The notes under the pieces were generated by a model that was not told the DNA's origin, searched no databases, and worked only from the letters and a program-made list of their open reading frames with translations. Of a stretch of DNA of 21,174 bases, positions 7,036-13,964 are shown one piece after another (positions within the stretch are counted from its first letter, which is position 1; each line of letters begins with the position of its first letter). Origin of the DNA: an uncultured Eubacteriales bacterium (lineage in GTDB: Bacteria; Bacillota; Clostridia; Oscillospirales; CAG-272). Position numbers and translations under genes: made by a program. The stretch is taken from the NCBI GenBank assembly GCA_900545935.1, contig URAP01000030.1:1-21174 (forward strand). The letters are read 5' to 3'.

Positions 7036-7530
7036 TCATTTTGCGGTGATTTTGTTCCATTCCGCGTACAGTGCTTCTAAATTTTCCTTGACATATTTGA
7101 CTATCATGCGCCGCCGCGAGGGAGATTTCATCTTGCCTATGATGTGCAGGTCTGAAAAATATACGCTGATAGTTTCACCGCCGTAGCTTGCATGAATATG
7201 CGGATAATAGAGGTGACCTTTTTCCGCTGTGTGAAAGAAATAAACGATTCCGTTTTCTCTAGCATACTCCTGAGCGTTGTTTACGGCAAATATCGCACTG
7301 TAGTAAATCGCATCGCCGCTTTTGAGGGAATATTCATTATTATTGAAGTAAAGACCGTTTTTTTCGGCGCTATGGACGTACAATCTGCTCGGGTCGTTCG
7401 CGTCGAAGCCCTCGTCTCTGAAACGATCCAGTACGAATTCGACGGGAGAGGCGCTGTCGGAAATATCGGAGATGGCTATCTGACAAACCTCCGTCTTTTT
7501 GACATTATTAATGTAATAAAGGGTGACCAT
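7036..7530 (-). CDS. DUF4160-like protein with unknown N-terminal region
   Basis: The 164-residue protein has a C-terminal segment of about 60 residues that matches the DUF4160 pattern: a histidine-rich start (HIHASYGGE at 111-119), a short beta region (ISVYF) and a basic/helical end with EWNKI. DUF4160 proteins are usually short (about 80 aa), so the first 95 residues are extra. These contain aromatic, beta-rich sequence that I do not recognise. The start at 7530 has AAAGGAG 5 nt upstream; an in-frame ATG at 7545 overlaps this site and is rejected. It begins 15 nt after the glycosyltransferase stop and is followed by a terminator, so it is the last gene of that unit. DUF4160 genes are often found beside DUF2442 genes, but none is here. 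Its function is unknown. Confidence 0.75.
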   Translation of the reverse strand: MVTLYYINNVKKTEVCQIAISDISDSASPVEFVLDRFRDEGFDANDPSRLYVHSAEKNGLYFNNNEYSLKSGDAIYYSAIFAVNNAQEYARENGIVYFFHTAEKGHLYYPHIHASYGGETISVYFSDLHIIGKMKSPSRRRMIVKYVKENLEALYAEWNKITAK

Positions 7531-7545
7531 AGGCGCTCCTTTCAA

Positions 7546-8667
7546 TCATCTTACCGGCGGGTCGAGCCGTGCGTAGCAGTCGAGATAATCCTGCGCCATG
7601 CGCGCGGCGGAATAATGCTCGCGCACCACGCTTCTGCCGTATTCTCCGATCTCGCGGAGCTGCTCGGGCGACATAGCAAGCAGCTCTCTCAGGTCGCGCT
7701 CAAGCTGCTCCGGCGTTGCGTCGGGGCAGCCGCGGCAGCAGAAATTCGTGCTGCGTGCGGTCTCGAGCTTTTCGGACGAAAAGATTCCGAGGTAGCCCTG
7801 ATTTCCCGCTACGACGGTCGGCACGCCCGCCGACATTGCCTCGAGCGCGCTGCGCGAAACGGCGATAAAGATATCCGCCATGGCGGTAAAGCGGTTGATA
7901 TCCGCGCGTCCTCCCGCGAGCACAACGGCGCGTCTGCCTGCGAGCTTATCTGCCTCTATAGCAGCATCGGTCAGACGCTCGAAGTCATCTCCCGCTCCGA
8001 CTATGACGATATCGGTATCGGGGTAGTCGCGGACGAGCGACTGCGCTATTGAGCAGAGGTGAAAGGCGGGGGCGCTGCGGTCGTGATCTATGCGGCTGAT
8101 GTACACTATCTTACGGTGCGACGGATCAAGTCCGAGTTCGCGCTCGACCGCGCTGTGATCCACGTCGGGTGAGAATTTCTCCATGTCGATGCCGTTTATA
8201 GTGATATCGACCTGCGACGACGGAATCCCGTACTCGCGCCCGAGATAGTCGCGGATATCCTCGGATACCGCGAGTGTACGCTCTCCCCATCTTGTTATCA
8301 TGCGATAGATGAAGTTGACCTTAAAGTCGAGGTGCGCCGTTGTAACGAAGCGAAAGGGTATCTTTTTGCGCACCCGCGAAAGAATAAAGTTAGGTATGCG
8401 AGCATGCCCGTGAACGATATCAAAGCCGCCGCTCGAGATGAGCTCGCACAGACCGCGATAGGATTGACGCAGGGCGGCGGGCTTTTTTGTGTTCAGAGGC
8501 AGCGTTACATGGCGAACGCCGCAGCCCTCGAGCTCGTCGACGTAAATTCCGCCCGCCGACGCGACCGTTATCTCGTGCCCGAGACGCGAGAGGGCGCGCG
8601 ACAACTCGACGATGTGCGTCTCCGCTCCGCCGATGCCGAGTCCCATTGTGACCATCAATATTTTCAT
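7546..8667 (-). CDS. Family 4 (GT-B) glycosyltransferase
   Basis: The 373-residue protein has the two-lobed layout of GT4 enzymes, which transfer a sugar from a nucleotide-sugar donor to cell-surface polysaccharide or glycolipid. The N-terminal acceptor lobe starts with KILMVTMGLGIGGAETH (2-18), the typical Gly-rich GGAE motif. The donor lobe begins at KIVYISRID (186-194) and includes IVGAGDD (222-228) and SALEAMSAGVPTVV (273-286), where Glu276 fits the family's nucleotide-sugar-binding glutamate. A Cys-rich motif TNFCCRGCP (307-315) follows a GYLGIF segment. No signal peptide or TM is seen, so it acts on the cytoplasmic face. The start at 8667 has GGAG about 8 nt upstream; an ATG 90 nt further up lacks a site and is rejected. 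It is co-directional with the DUF4160-like gene. No other polysaccharide genes are adjacent, so the acceptor is unknown. Confidence 0.88.
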   Translation of the reverse strand: MKILMVTMGLGIGGAETHIVELSRALSRLGHEITVASAGGIYVDELEGCGVRHVTLPLNTKKPAALRQSYRGLCELISSGGFDIVHGHARIPNFILSRVRKKIPFRFVTTAHLDFKVNFIYRMITRWGERTLAVSEDIRDYLGREYGIPSSQVDITINGIDMEKFSPDVDHSAVERELGLDPSHRKIVYISRIDHDRSAPAFHLCSIAQSLVRDYPDTDIVIVGAGDDFERLTDAAIEADKLAGRRAVVLAGGRADINRFTAMADIFIAVSRSALEAMSAGVPTVVAGNQGYLGIFSSEKLETARSTNFCCRGCPDATPEQLERDLRELLAMSPEQLREIGEYGRSVVREHYSAARMAQDYLDCYARLDPPVR

Positions 8668-8949
8668 GATTATTCTCCGATGTATTTCGGCGTCGGCTGA
8701 GACACCGTTATTTTTGCCATAGGCGCGGCTGTATCTATGCCGTATCATGATCGACACAAGGAATGCCGCTTTGACATTTGACCGCCGCAGCTCTTATTTC
8801 CCGACTTCGTTTTCGCACCTCCGCACGGAAACGAAGTGTACCGTGCATCGTGCATTGCCGAAATGGCAGACAGACCGCGCGGCGCTATGCAAAGAGGCTG
8901 AAAAAACAGTGTCTTTCAGCCCCCTGTATTGCGTTTTATGCGGCGGTAT
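8668..8949. other. Intergenic region between the glycosyltransferase and MORN genes
   Basis: This 282-bp gap holds a terminator-like hairpin at 8896-8921 for the upstream MORN gene. On the minus strand TTGTGT and TAGATA boxes near 8734-8761, 16 nt apart, are a weak candidate promoter for the glycosyltransferase. Short open frames on the plus strand here have no ribosome binding site and look spurious. Confidence 0.4.
8890..8921 (-). terminator. Probable terminator after the MORN gene
   Basis: GGCTGAAA (8896-8903) and TTTCAGCC (8914-8921) form an 8-bp stem with a 10-nt loop. On the minus strand it is followed by TCTTTGC, a weak U tract, so termination may be incomplete. Confidence 0.55.
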
Positions 8950-9855
8950 TTATTCCGCAGCCGTTGTTTCGGCAGAGGCGTCGCCCGAAGAAGAGCTGTT
9001 CGTTGATGTATCTATCTCAACGATCGCACCGTTCTCAAAGTAGCCCTGGAATGTTCTGCCGGACGGCCATGTGTAGGTTCCGCTGCCGTTCATCTGATTG
9101 TTTGCAAATTCGCCTACGTACTTTTCACCGTTTGCCCATGTAAAGGTGCCGGTGCCGGAACGGACATCATCCTTGTATTCGCCCTCGTAAACATCTCCGC
9201 TCGCGTAGGTATATGTTCCGGTGCCGTTTTTCAGGTCATCCTTGTATTCGCCTGTATAGGTCGCGCCGTCCGCCCATGTGTAGGTGCCGGTTCCGTTCTT
9301 GCGGTTGTCCTTGTATTCACCCTCATAGCTCGAGCCGTCTGCCCATTTGTAGATGCCCTTGCCCTCCTTTTTGCCGTCGACCATCTGTCCCTCGTAGGTG
9401 TCGCCGTTGGCAAAGGTGAAAACGCCGGTTCCGGTGACCGCATCGGCTGCAAAGTCACCCTCGTAAACATCTCCGCTCGCATAGGTGAGCTTGCCCTTGC
9501 CGTTTTTCTGCAGGTCGCGCAGCTCACCGATGTAAACGCTGCCGTCCGAATACTCGATCTCGCCCGTCTCGCTGTTGACGGTGGCGCTCGAGCCGTCGGC
9601 AAAGAAGAGCTTGCCCTTTATCGGTGTGCCCTCCGCGTTTACCATGCCGCTGAACTTAATGGAGTCGCCCGCGGCGGAAACGACCTTGATATAAGGACGG
9701 AAGCCCGCGCGGTAGAGACATATGTATACTATGATGAGCACGAGCACTGCGGCACCCGCTATGATGCCTATCTTAATGAAGAGGCTCTTTTTGCCGCCTC
9801 CGATGCTGCGTGCGGCTCTCTTTTCGCTTTTTTCGTTATTATCTTTCTCTTTCAT
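8950..9855 (-). CDS. Membrane-anchored MORN-repeat protein
   Basis: The 301-residue protein has a basic cytoplasmic N-terminus, one TM segment at about 26-48, a linker, then eight MORN-type repeats with an exact 23-residue period. The repeats start at Tyr108, Tyr131, Tyr154, Tyr177, Tyr200, Tyr223, Tyr246 and Phe269, each of the form Y-x-G-x-(F/Y/L/M) with later GxGxYxxxxG. A Ser/Thr-rich tail (283-301) ends it. With the positive-inside rule, the repeats should lie outside the cell membrane. MORN repeats form extended beta hairpin sheets; in eukaryotes some act in membrane scaffolding, while bacterial roles are mostly undefined. It lies 61 nt after the small membrane gene that follows parB, all on one strand with no terminator seen between, so it is probably expressed with parAB at least in part. 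The start has only a modest site (ATAGGG). The function is unknown. Confidence 0.85.
   Translation of the reverse strand: MKEKDNNEKSEKRAARSIGGGKKSLFIKIGIIAGAAVLVLIIVYICLYRAGFRPYIKVVSAAGDSIKFSGMVNAEGTPIKGKLFFADGSSATVNSETGEIEYSDGSVYIGELRDLQKNGKGKLTYASGDVYEGDFAADAVTGTGVFTFANGDTYEGQMVDGKKEGKGIYKWADGSSYEGEYKDNRKNGTGTYTWADGATYTGEYKDDLKNGTGTYTYASGDVYEGEYKDDVRSGTGTFTWANGEKYVGEFANNQMNGSGTYTWPSGRTFQGYFENGAIVEIDTSTNSSSSGDASAETTAAE
9037..9534 (-). repeat. 69-bp tandem coding repeats (MORN array)
   Basis: The eight 23-residue MORN units give a 69-bp period at DNA level. The central copies are also similar in nucleotide sequence (for instance repeated TTGTATTCGCC and GCCCATGTGTAGGT words on the plus strand), which points to recent expansion or gene conversion. 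Confidence 0.75.
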
Positions 9856-9916
9856 AGCCCTATTCTCTCTTTTGACTTAGACTTATTTTATGCGTTGTGC
9901 GCGGAATTTCGTCCTC

Positions 9917-10384
9917 TTACTTTGACGGCAGCAGCGCGGCGAGCATTTCTATCAGCTTAGGGAGCAGACGAACAAGTGCGATCGCCGCTACCGCGAGCAG
10001 TATGACCGATAGCGGCAGCAGCAGGGGATTCTGCTTTTTGCCGCCGTATATTGCTTCTGCTTTTTCGCGGCTGCTCTCCGGCAGCCAGTATGCCGCCGAG
10101 CCGTCGCGCTCGACCCGCCCGACAAGGCGGGAGAGCAGCCCGCGCCGCCGCTTGAGCGCCGCACGGACGAATATGTTCTTTCCCACTCCGAGCTCATCGA
10201 GCCCGAGTGCCTTTTCCTCGGCGTTCGCACCGTGTGATATCATGGCGCGCACCGCCGAGCCTACTGCGGCATTGACAAAGGAGGATGCGCATGCCGCCGC
10301 GAGCGCGCCCGCGAATAGGCATACGACAAGCAGTCCGGCGCCGGAGGAGGTGAGTGAGGACAGCGCCTTGAGGATCCCGTTCAT
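9917..10384 (-). CDS. Small membrane protein of unknown function, downstream of parB
   Basis: The 155-residue protein has a hydrophobic, Ala-rich TM segment near 14-36, a basic middle region (KRRRGLLSRLVGRVERDG, 78-95) followed by AYWLPE (98-103), and a second TM at about 119-141. The C-terminal end (142-155) is also hydrophobic. I do not recognise the family. It does not resemble the DUF4446 proteins that I associate with the gene after parB in many Clostridia. AGGAG lies 8 nt upstream of the ATG and just 22 nt separate it from the parB stop, so it belongs to the parAB transcript. The basic loop between two TM segments should face the cytoplasm and could contact DNA, RNA or phospholipid heads, which is speculation. 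Confidence 0.75.
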   Translation of the reverse strand: MNGILKALSSLTSSGAGLLVVCLFAGALAAACASSFVNAAVGSAVRAMISHGANAEEKALGLDELGVGKNIFVRAALKRRRGLLSRLVGRVERDGSAAYWLPESSREKAEAIYGGKKQNPLLLPLSVILLAVAAIALVRLLPKLIEMLAALLPSK

Positions 10385-10406
10385 CAGCTATTCTCCTACC
10401 CTGCGC

Positions 10407-11321
10407 TCAGACATTGCCGGACTGCTCGGGACCATCGTCCGTGCCGTCGAAAAAGTCCTCTCCGCAGAGCTTGCGTATCATTCGCTCGAGGTCGTCGCTG
10501 TCGCGGTACTCGAGCTCGATATGCTTCTTTTTGCCTCCGACTATGCGAACGCCGCGCTCGAGGCTGTCCGACATTTTCCTGCACAGCCAGTTCATATATC
10601 TGTCCGCCTCGGACTCTGCGCGGGGCGGCTTTTTTGCATCCTCCTGCGCGCGATTGAGCGAACGGACAAGCTCCTCGGTCGCACGGACCGACAGCCCGCG
10701 CGAGATAACGGTCTGGGCTGCGGAGATTATCTTCTCGCTGTCGCGCAGACCGAGCAGGGCGCGTGCATGCCCCGCGCTGAGCTTGCCGTCCGAGACCGCC
10801 TTCATAACCGAGTCGGGCAGATCGAGCAGACGGATAGCGTTTGAAACGGCGCTGCGGCTGCGGGAGATCCTTGTTGAGACCTCCTCCTGCGTCAGTCCGT
10901 ATTCGGTCATCAGGTCGCGGATAGCAGCCGCTTCCTCGATGGCATTCAGATTTTCACGCTGGATATTCTCTATTATTGCCAGCTCGAACGCCTTTTTGTC
11001 GTCAGCATCGGTAATGATCGCGGGCACCTCGGTAAGTCCCGCCATCTTGGAGGCGCGCCAGCGGCGCTCTCCCGCTATTATCTGATAAAAGCCGTCGCCC
11101 TCCGCGCGAACGAGCAGCGGCTGAAGCACGCCGTTTTCCGCTATGGAGTCGGCGAGCGATGCGAGCGACTCGGATTCAAACTGCTTTCGCGGCTGATCGG
11201 GGCGGGGCTCGATGTCCGAGAGGCGCAGCATTGTAACGCCTCTGCCGCTCTCCTCGGTCGTGTTGTCGAGAAAAATTGCGTCAAGGCCTCTGCCGAGGCC
11301 GGTATTCTTGTTCTTTGCCAT
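10407..11321 (-). CDS. parB: Chromosome partitioning protein ParB (Spo0J)
   Basis: ParB is a CTP-dependent DNA clamp that loads at parS sites near the origin, spreads, stimulates ParA and recruits SMC. This 304-residue protein has the typical N-terminal GLGRGLDAIF (8-17), which in the family contacts ParA. The CTPase/N-domain follows, with the AGERRWRA motif (83-90) and ENIQRENLN (118-126). The HTH at about 143-165 (LTQEEVSTRISRSRSAVSNAI) binds parS. A C-terminal dimerisation domain ends near residue 290, followed by a short acidic tail. Length is normal (about 280-300). GGGAG precedes the ATG, and 20 nt separate it from parA. It is second in the parAB operon driven from 12162-12190. I saw no CACGTG-centred parS-like 16-mer in this window, so sites are expected outside it. 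Confidence 0.96.
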   Translation of the reverse strand: MAKNKNTGLGRGLDAIFLDNTTEESGRGVTMLRLSDIEPRPDQPRKQFESESLASLADSIAENGVLQPLLVRAEGDGFYQIIAGERRWRASKMAGLTEVPAIITDADDKKAFELAIIENIQRENLNAIEEAAAIRDLMTEYGLTQEEVSTRISRSRSAVSNAIRLLDLPDSVMKAVSDGKLSAGHARALLGLRDSEKIISAAQTVISRGLSVRATEELVRSLNRAQEDAKKPPRAESEADRYMNWLCRKMSDSLERGVRIVGGKKKHIELEYRDSDDLERMIRKLCGEDFFDGTDDGPEQSGNV

Positions 11322-11341
11322 AGGTAACTCCCGTCTGTCGC

Positions 11342-12103
11342 TTATATACGCTCGATCAGCTCTCTTGCCACGCTCAGATATGCCGCGCAGCCCTTTGAAT
11401 ACTTGTCAAAGTAGAGCACGGGCATTCCGAAGCCGGGCGCCTCGCTCAGGCGTACGTTTCGCATTATCGTAGTGGAGAAGAGCTTTCCCGCATAGTATTT
11501 TTTAAGCTCGTCCATGACCTGAAGCGAGAGGTTCAGTCTGCCGTTGTACATGGTAACGAGTATGCCGGTTATGTCAAGTCCGCGGTTGTACAGACGCTTT
11601 ACCTGCTTTATCGTCACCATGAGCTGAGACAATCCCTCGAGCGCATAGTATTCGCACTGCATGGGGATGATGACCCCGTCGCTTGCGGCAAGCGCATTCA
11701 TCGTCAGGATGCCGAGTGAGGGAGGACAGTCGATGAGTATGTAGTCGAACATGTCGCCGATAGGCGAGAGCCCGGTCTTGAGACGAAAGGCGCGATCCTC
11801 CGCCGTTACAAGCTCAAATTCCGCACCCGCGAGCGAAATATTTGCGGGCATTATGGAGAGATTTTCGTAAACGGTGGGGGTTATTACGCTGTCCGCGCCT
11901 GCACGGTTGATAAGCACGTCGTAGGTCGACAGCTTCATGTTCTTTTTATTTATACCAACTCCGCTCGAGGCGTTGCCCTGCGGATCCGAATCCACAAGAA
12001 GCACCTTTTTTCCGAGCGCACCTACCGAGGCTGCAAGGTTGACGGCACTCGTTGTCTTTCCGACGCCGCCTTTCTGGTTGGCAAGGGCTATTATCTTTGC
12101 CAA
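11342..12103 (-). CDS. parA: Chromosome partitioning ATPase ParA (Soj)
   Basis: This 253-residue protein is the deviant-Walker P-loop ATPase that binds the nucleoid nonspecifically and moves or positions ParB-parS complexes. The deviant Walker A KGGVGKTT is at 11-18, the Walker A' aspartate lies in LLVDSDPQGN (35-44), and the Walker B is ILIDCPPSLG. The C-terminal part has RNVRLSEAPGFGMPV, typical of chromosomal Soj proteins. Length matches Soj (253 aa in B. subtilis). The start codon is TTG at 12103, chosen because it gives the canonical N-terminus MAKIIALANQKGG and has AGAGGA 6 nt upstream; no ATG fits. It is first in the parAB transcript. The perfect promoter overlaps the end of noc. Confidence 0.96.
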   Translation of the reverse strand: MAKIIALANQKGGVGKTTSAVNLAASVGALGKKVLLVDSDPQGNASSGVGINKKNMKLSTYDVLINRAGADSVITPTVYENLSIMPANISLAGAEFELVTAEDRAFRLKTGLSPIGDMFDYILIDCPPSLGILTMNALAASDGVIIPMQCEYYALEGLSQLMVTIKQVKRLYNRGLDITGILVTMYNGRLNLSLQVMDELKKYYAGKLFSTTIMRNVRLSEAPGFGMPVLYFDKYSKGCAAYLSVARELIERI

Positions 12104-12161
12104 TTCGATTCCTCTTTCCGTTCGTTATTTGCCGTGAGATCGTCACAGCTACACACGATAT

Positions 12162-12190
12162 ATTATATCAGCCCCGACCGTACTTGTCAA
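12162..12190 (-). promoter_or_regulatory. Perfect-consensus promoter for parAB, overlapping the noc stop
   Basis: On the minus strand, TTGACA (12185-12190) and TATAAT (12162-12167) are exactly 17 nt apart. The TGA stop codon of noc (12187-12189) lies inside the -35 box. Transcription should start near 12155, about 52 nt before the TTG start of parA. Confidence 0.85.
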
Positions 12191-13317
12191 TGCTTTTCGC
12201 ACGTTCCCGCCGCTGCGGCGGACGGTGCGCCCGGCGGCGTTATCATTATTCTTATTTCGACGCTTCCGCTTCCCGGAGATACGCTGCGTTCGCTGCTGAC
12301 AGCCGCCCCGGACTGGCGAACGAGGTCGAGCGCCCGGTCGATGGTGTTGTATAAAAGCCTCAGGTCATGCAGCACGAGCTTTCTGTGCCGACTCCTGCCG
12401 CGCCCGCCGCTCTCTGCTTCGCTTGCCGCTCTGTCGGCTTCATCGTTACGATTTACCGAGATGGCGGTCACCGAGATGTCGTCACAGTCTGCCGATACAT
12501 CGTCTGCGGATGTGTTGCTGCTCGCTGTATCGTCTGTACTGTCGGCGGTTGATGTGTGTTTTGATATTGTTCTGCTGCCGCTTGACGTGCTCTTCAGCAG
12601 TATTGCGGTGCCGTTATTCTCGGCTGTGCCGCTCCGACGCGAAACGAGTCCGAGCCTGCGATCTATGTAATCCTCTGTCCGGCTCACGCTGAGTCGATTT
12701 TCGATTATATGATCCAGTATCGATGCGCGCAGCTCGCGGTCGCTTATGCGCAGCAGCGCGCGGGCATGCCGCTCTGACAGATGCGCCGAGAGAACCGTCT
12801 CCCTCTCCTCAGGCGAGAGACGCAGCAGCCGCAGCTTGTTTGCAACATACGACTGGCTTGCAGACAGGTGTGCGGCTATCTGCTCCTGCGTCATTCCGTA
12901 TAGATCGATGAGCGCCGCTATCGCGCCCGCCTGCTCAAACATGTTCAGCCCCTCGCGCTGTATGTTCTCTATCAGCGCAAGCTCCGCCGAGGTTCGGTCG
13001 TCGACATTGATAATTATGCACGGCAGCTGATCCATACCCGCCTGCATTGCCGCTCGGTATCGGCGCTCTCCCGCGATTATCTCATATTTGACGCCCTCCG
13101 CCGTCGTAGGCAGTCGGCGCACCGACAGCGGCTGAAGCAGTCCGTATCTTGAGATGCTGTCTGCGAGACTTCCTATGGCATTTTCGTCAAAGCATCTGCG
13201 CGGCTGTGCGCGGTTCGGTACCAGCTTGTCCGCCCTTATGCTGAATATTTTGCTCCCGTCGGGCACTGCCGAGGTGCTCCGTCCGGTCTCCGTAAACTCC
13301 CTTGTGACCGATAGCAT
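12187..13317 (-). CDS. noc: ParB paralogue, probable nucleoid occlusion protein Noc
   Basis: Noc is a CTP-regulated ParB paralogue that coats DNA and keeps the division septum away from the nucleoid. This 376-residue protein has the ParB N-domain with AGERRYRA (82-89) and ENIQREGLN (117-125), and an HTH near 142-163. The HTH is followed by NKLRLLRL (160-167) and ERHARALLRI (182-191), which look more Noc-like than Spo0J-like. Position supports this: rsmG-noc-parA-parB is the B. subtilis order. It is longer than B. subtilis Noc (about 283). A Ser/Thr/Asp-rich disordered linker of about 85 residues (228-312) separates the HTH core from a C-terminal dimerisation-like helix/strand region (313-361). 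A Pro/Ala-rich tail ends it. The N-terminus does not show the clear amphipathic helix that targets B. subtilis Noc to the membrane. A purine-rich GGGGAGAGGA ribosome binding site precedes ATG 13317. A second ParB rather than true Noc remains possible. Confidence 0.85.
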   Translation of the reverse strand: MLSVTREFTETGRSTSAVPDGSKIFSIRADKLVPNRAQPRRCFDENAIGSLADSISRYGLLQPLSVRRLPTTAEGVKYEIIAGERRYRAAMQAGMDQLPCIIINVDDRTSAELALIENIQREGLNMFEQAGAIAALIDLYGMTQEQIAAHLSASQSYVANKLRLLRLSPEERETVLSAHLSERHARALLRISDRELRASILDHIIENRLSVSRTEDYIDRRLGLVSRRSGTAENNGTAILLKSTSSGSRTISKHTSTADSTDDTASSNTSADDVSADCDDISVTAISVNRNDEADRAASEAESGGRGRSRHRKLVLHDLRLLYNTIDRALDLVRQSGAAVSSERSVSPGSGSVEIRIMITPPGAPSAAAAGTCEKH

Positions 13318-13437
13318 ATTTTCCTCTCCCCTTTATCATTTTTTCGGTGTTCGGGATATGTTTTTTTCGTTTGCCGTGCCGGGCGCGCAGCCCGACACCG
13401 CAATGGATCCCCCGCAGATCCTTCCGCAGGGGCTTAA

Positions 13438-13460
13438 ATTATAGCCTAAAGTGCCCGTGG
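13438..13460 (-). promoter_or_regulatory. Possible noc promoter (-10 box only)
   Basis: A perfect TATAAT lies on the minus strand at 13438-13443, about 120 nt before the noc start. No good -35 box is found at 17 nt, so this is a weak call. Confidence 0.3.
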
Positions 13461-13547
13461 TTTATCGGGAAATATGGGAGCAAATAAAATTTTGTTTTGT
13501 AGCAATCGGTCGTGATGTGAAAAACAATGCACACCTGCGGCGAGGCA

Positions 13548-13618
13548 CGGGGAACGAGGTAGACGCGAGTACGCGGAGAGGGAACGCGGAGAGGGAACGC
13601 GGCCTTTTGAAAAAGGCC
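13548..13618. repeat. Interspersed GC-rich repeat element, intergenic copy
   Basis: It starts with CGGGGAACGAG (13548-13558), continues with two tandem 13-bp units ACGCGGAGAGGGA (13571-13583, 13584-13596), and ends with ACGCGG and the palindrome GGCCTTTTGAAAAAGGCC (13601-13618). The same CGGGGAACGAG word and the same CGCGGCCTTTTGAAAAAG end occur at 21103-21174 inside the DNA glycosylase gene. The two copies thus belong to one repeat family with variable internal units. Confidence 0.75.
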
Positions 13619-13781
13619 TGGCGAAAACTTTATAAAGGGAGTTCCTTTACGGGCAGAGCTACCGATGTAATTACTGATTAAAGGTTTTACATGCTATTGA
13701 AAGAGCAAAGTTATCGGACAGCTCATTTATTTTTTGCGTTTGCTTGTGCACACGGTAAATCAGGCTTTAGGTGTGTTATAT

Positions 13782-13828
13782 AAAAAACAGCGCATGTCGA
13801 GCTGGCAGCCCGGCATGTGCCGTTTTTG
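13782..13828. terminator. Terminator-like hairpin after rsmG, possibly bidirectional
   Basis: AACAGCGCATG (13786-13796) pairs with CATGTGCCGTT (13814-13824) with one wobble and one mismatch. On the minus strand it is followed by a run of six T (A run 13782-13787), fitting termination of rsmG. On the plus strand TTTTT follows the right arm. Confidence 0.7.
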
Positions 13829-13964
13829 TTGATCATCGTATGATCGTGCGGTATATTTGAGGTTCTGAGTAACAAGGTTATATTATAAAGGGGGGGAGAT
13901 TACAGCATCGTGCCCGGGTGATTCTACACAGCGGCATTGCCCTTTCCGGGTCATATACAGTAGC

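Larger units (their letters stand above)
13318..13964. other. 647-bp noc-rsmG intergenic region
   Basis: It holds a possible noc promoter, a GC-rich interspersed repeat element (13548-13618), an AT-rich inverted repeat TAAAGG/CCTTTA (13633-13649) and a terminator-like hairpin behind rsmG (13782-13828). An open frame at 13451-13681 runs through the repeat without a ribosome binding site and is probably not a gene. The insertion-like repeat explains why this gap is much larger than the other gaps of the cluster. Confidence 0.6.

Noticed and set aside
7192..8052. 286-residue plus-strand open frame opposite the glycosyltransferase and DUF4160-like genes
   Set aside because: It is antisense to two supported genes, has no convincing ribosome binding site and no known motif.
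9037..9534. Regular 69-bp repeats that might suggest a CRISPR array
   Set aside because: They are in-frame coding repeats of the MORN protein with no spacer-repeat alternation and no cas genes nearby.
9897..10844. 315-residue plus-strand open frame opposite parB and the small membrane gene
   Set aside because: Ser/Arg-rich composition and antisense position over parB mark it as a shadow frame.
10407..13317. Search for parS (16-mer centred on CACGTG) and Noc boxes (centred on CCCGGG) near parAB and noc
   Set aside because: No CACGTG-centred palindrome was noticed in the window. The CCCGGG near 13912 lacks the flanking symmetric bases of a Noc site.
13451..13681. 76-residue plus-strand open frame across the intergenic repeat
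   Set aside because: Its sequence is largely the translated repeat element, it lacks a ribosome binding site, and it has no family-like features.
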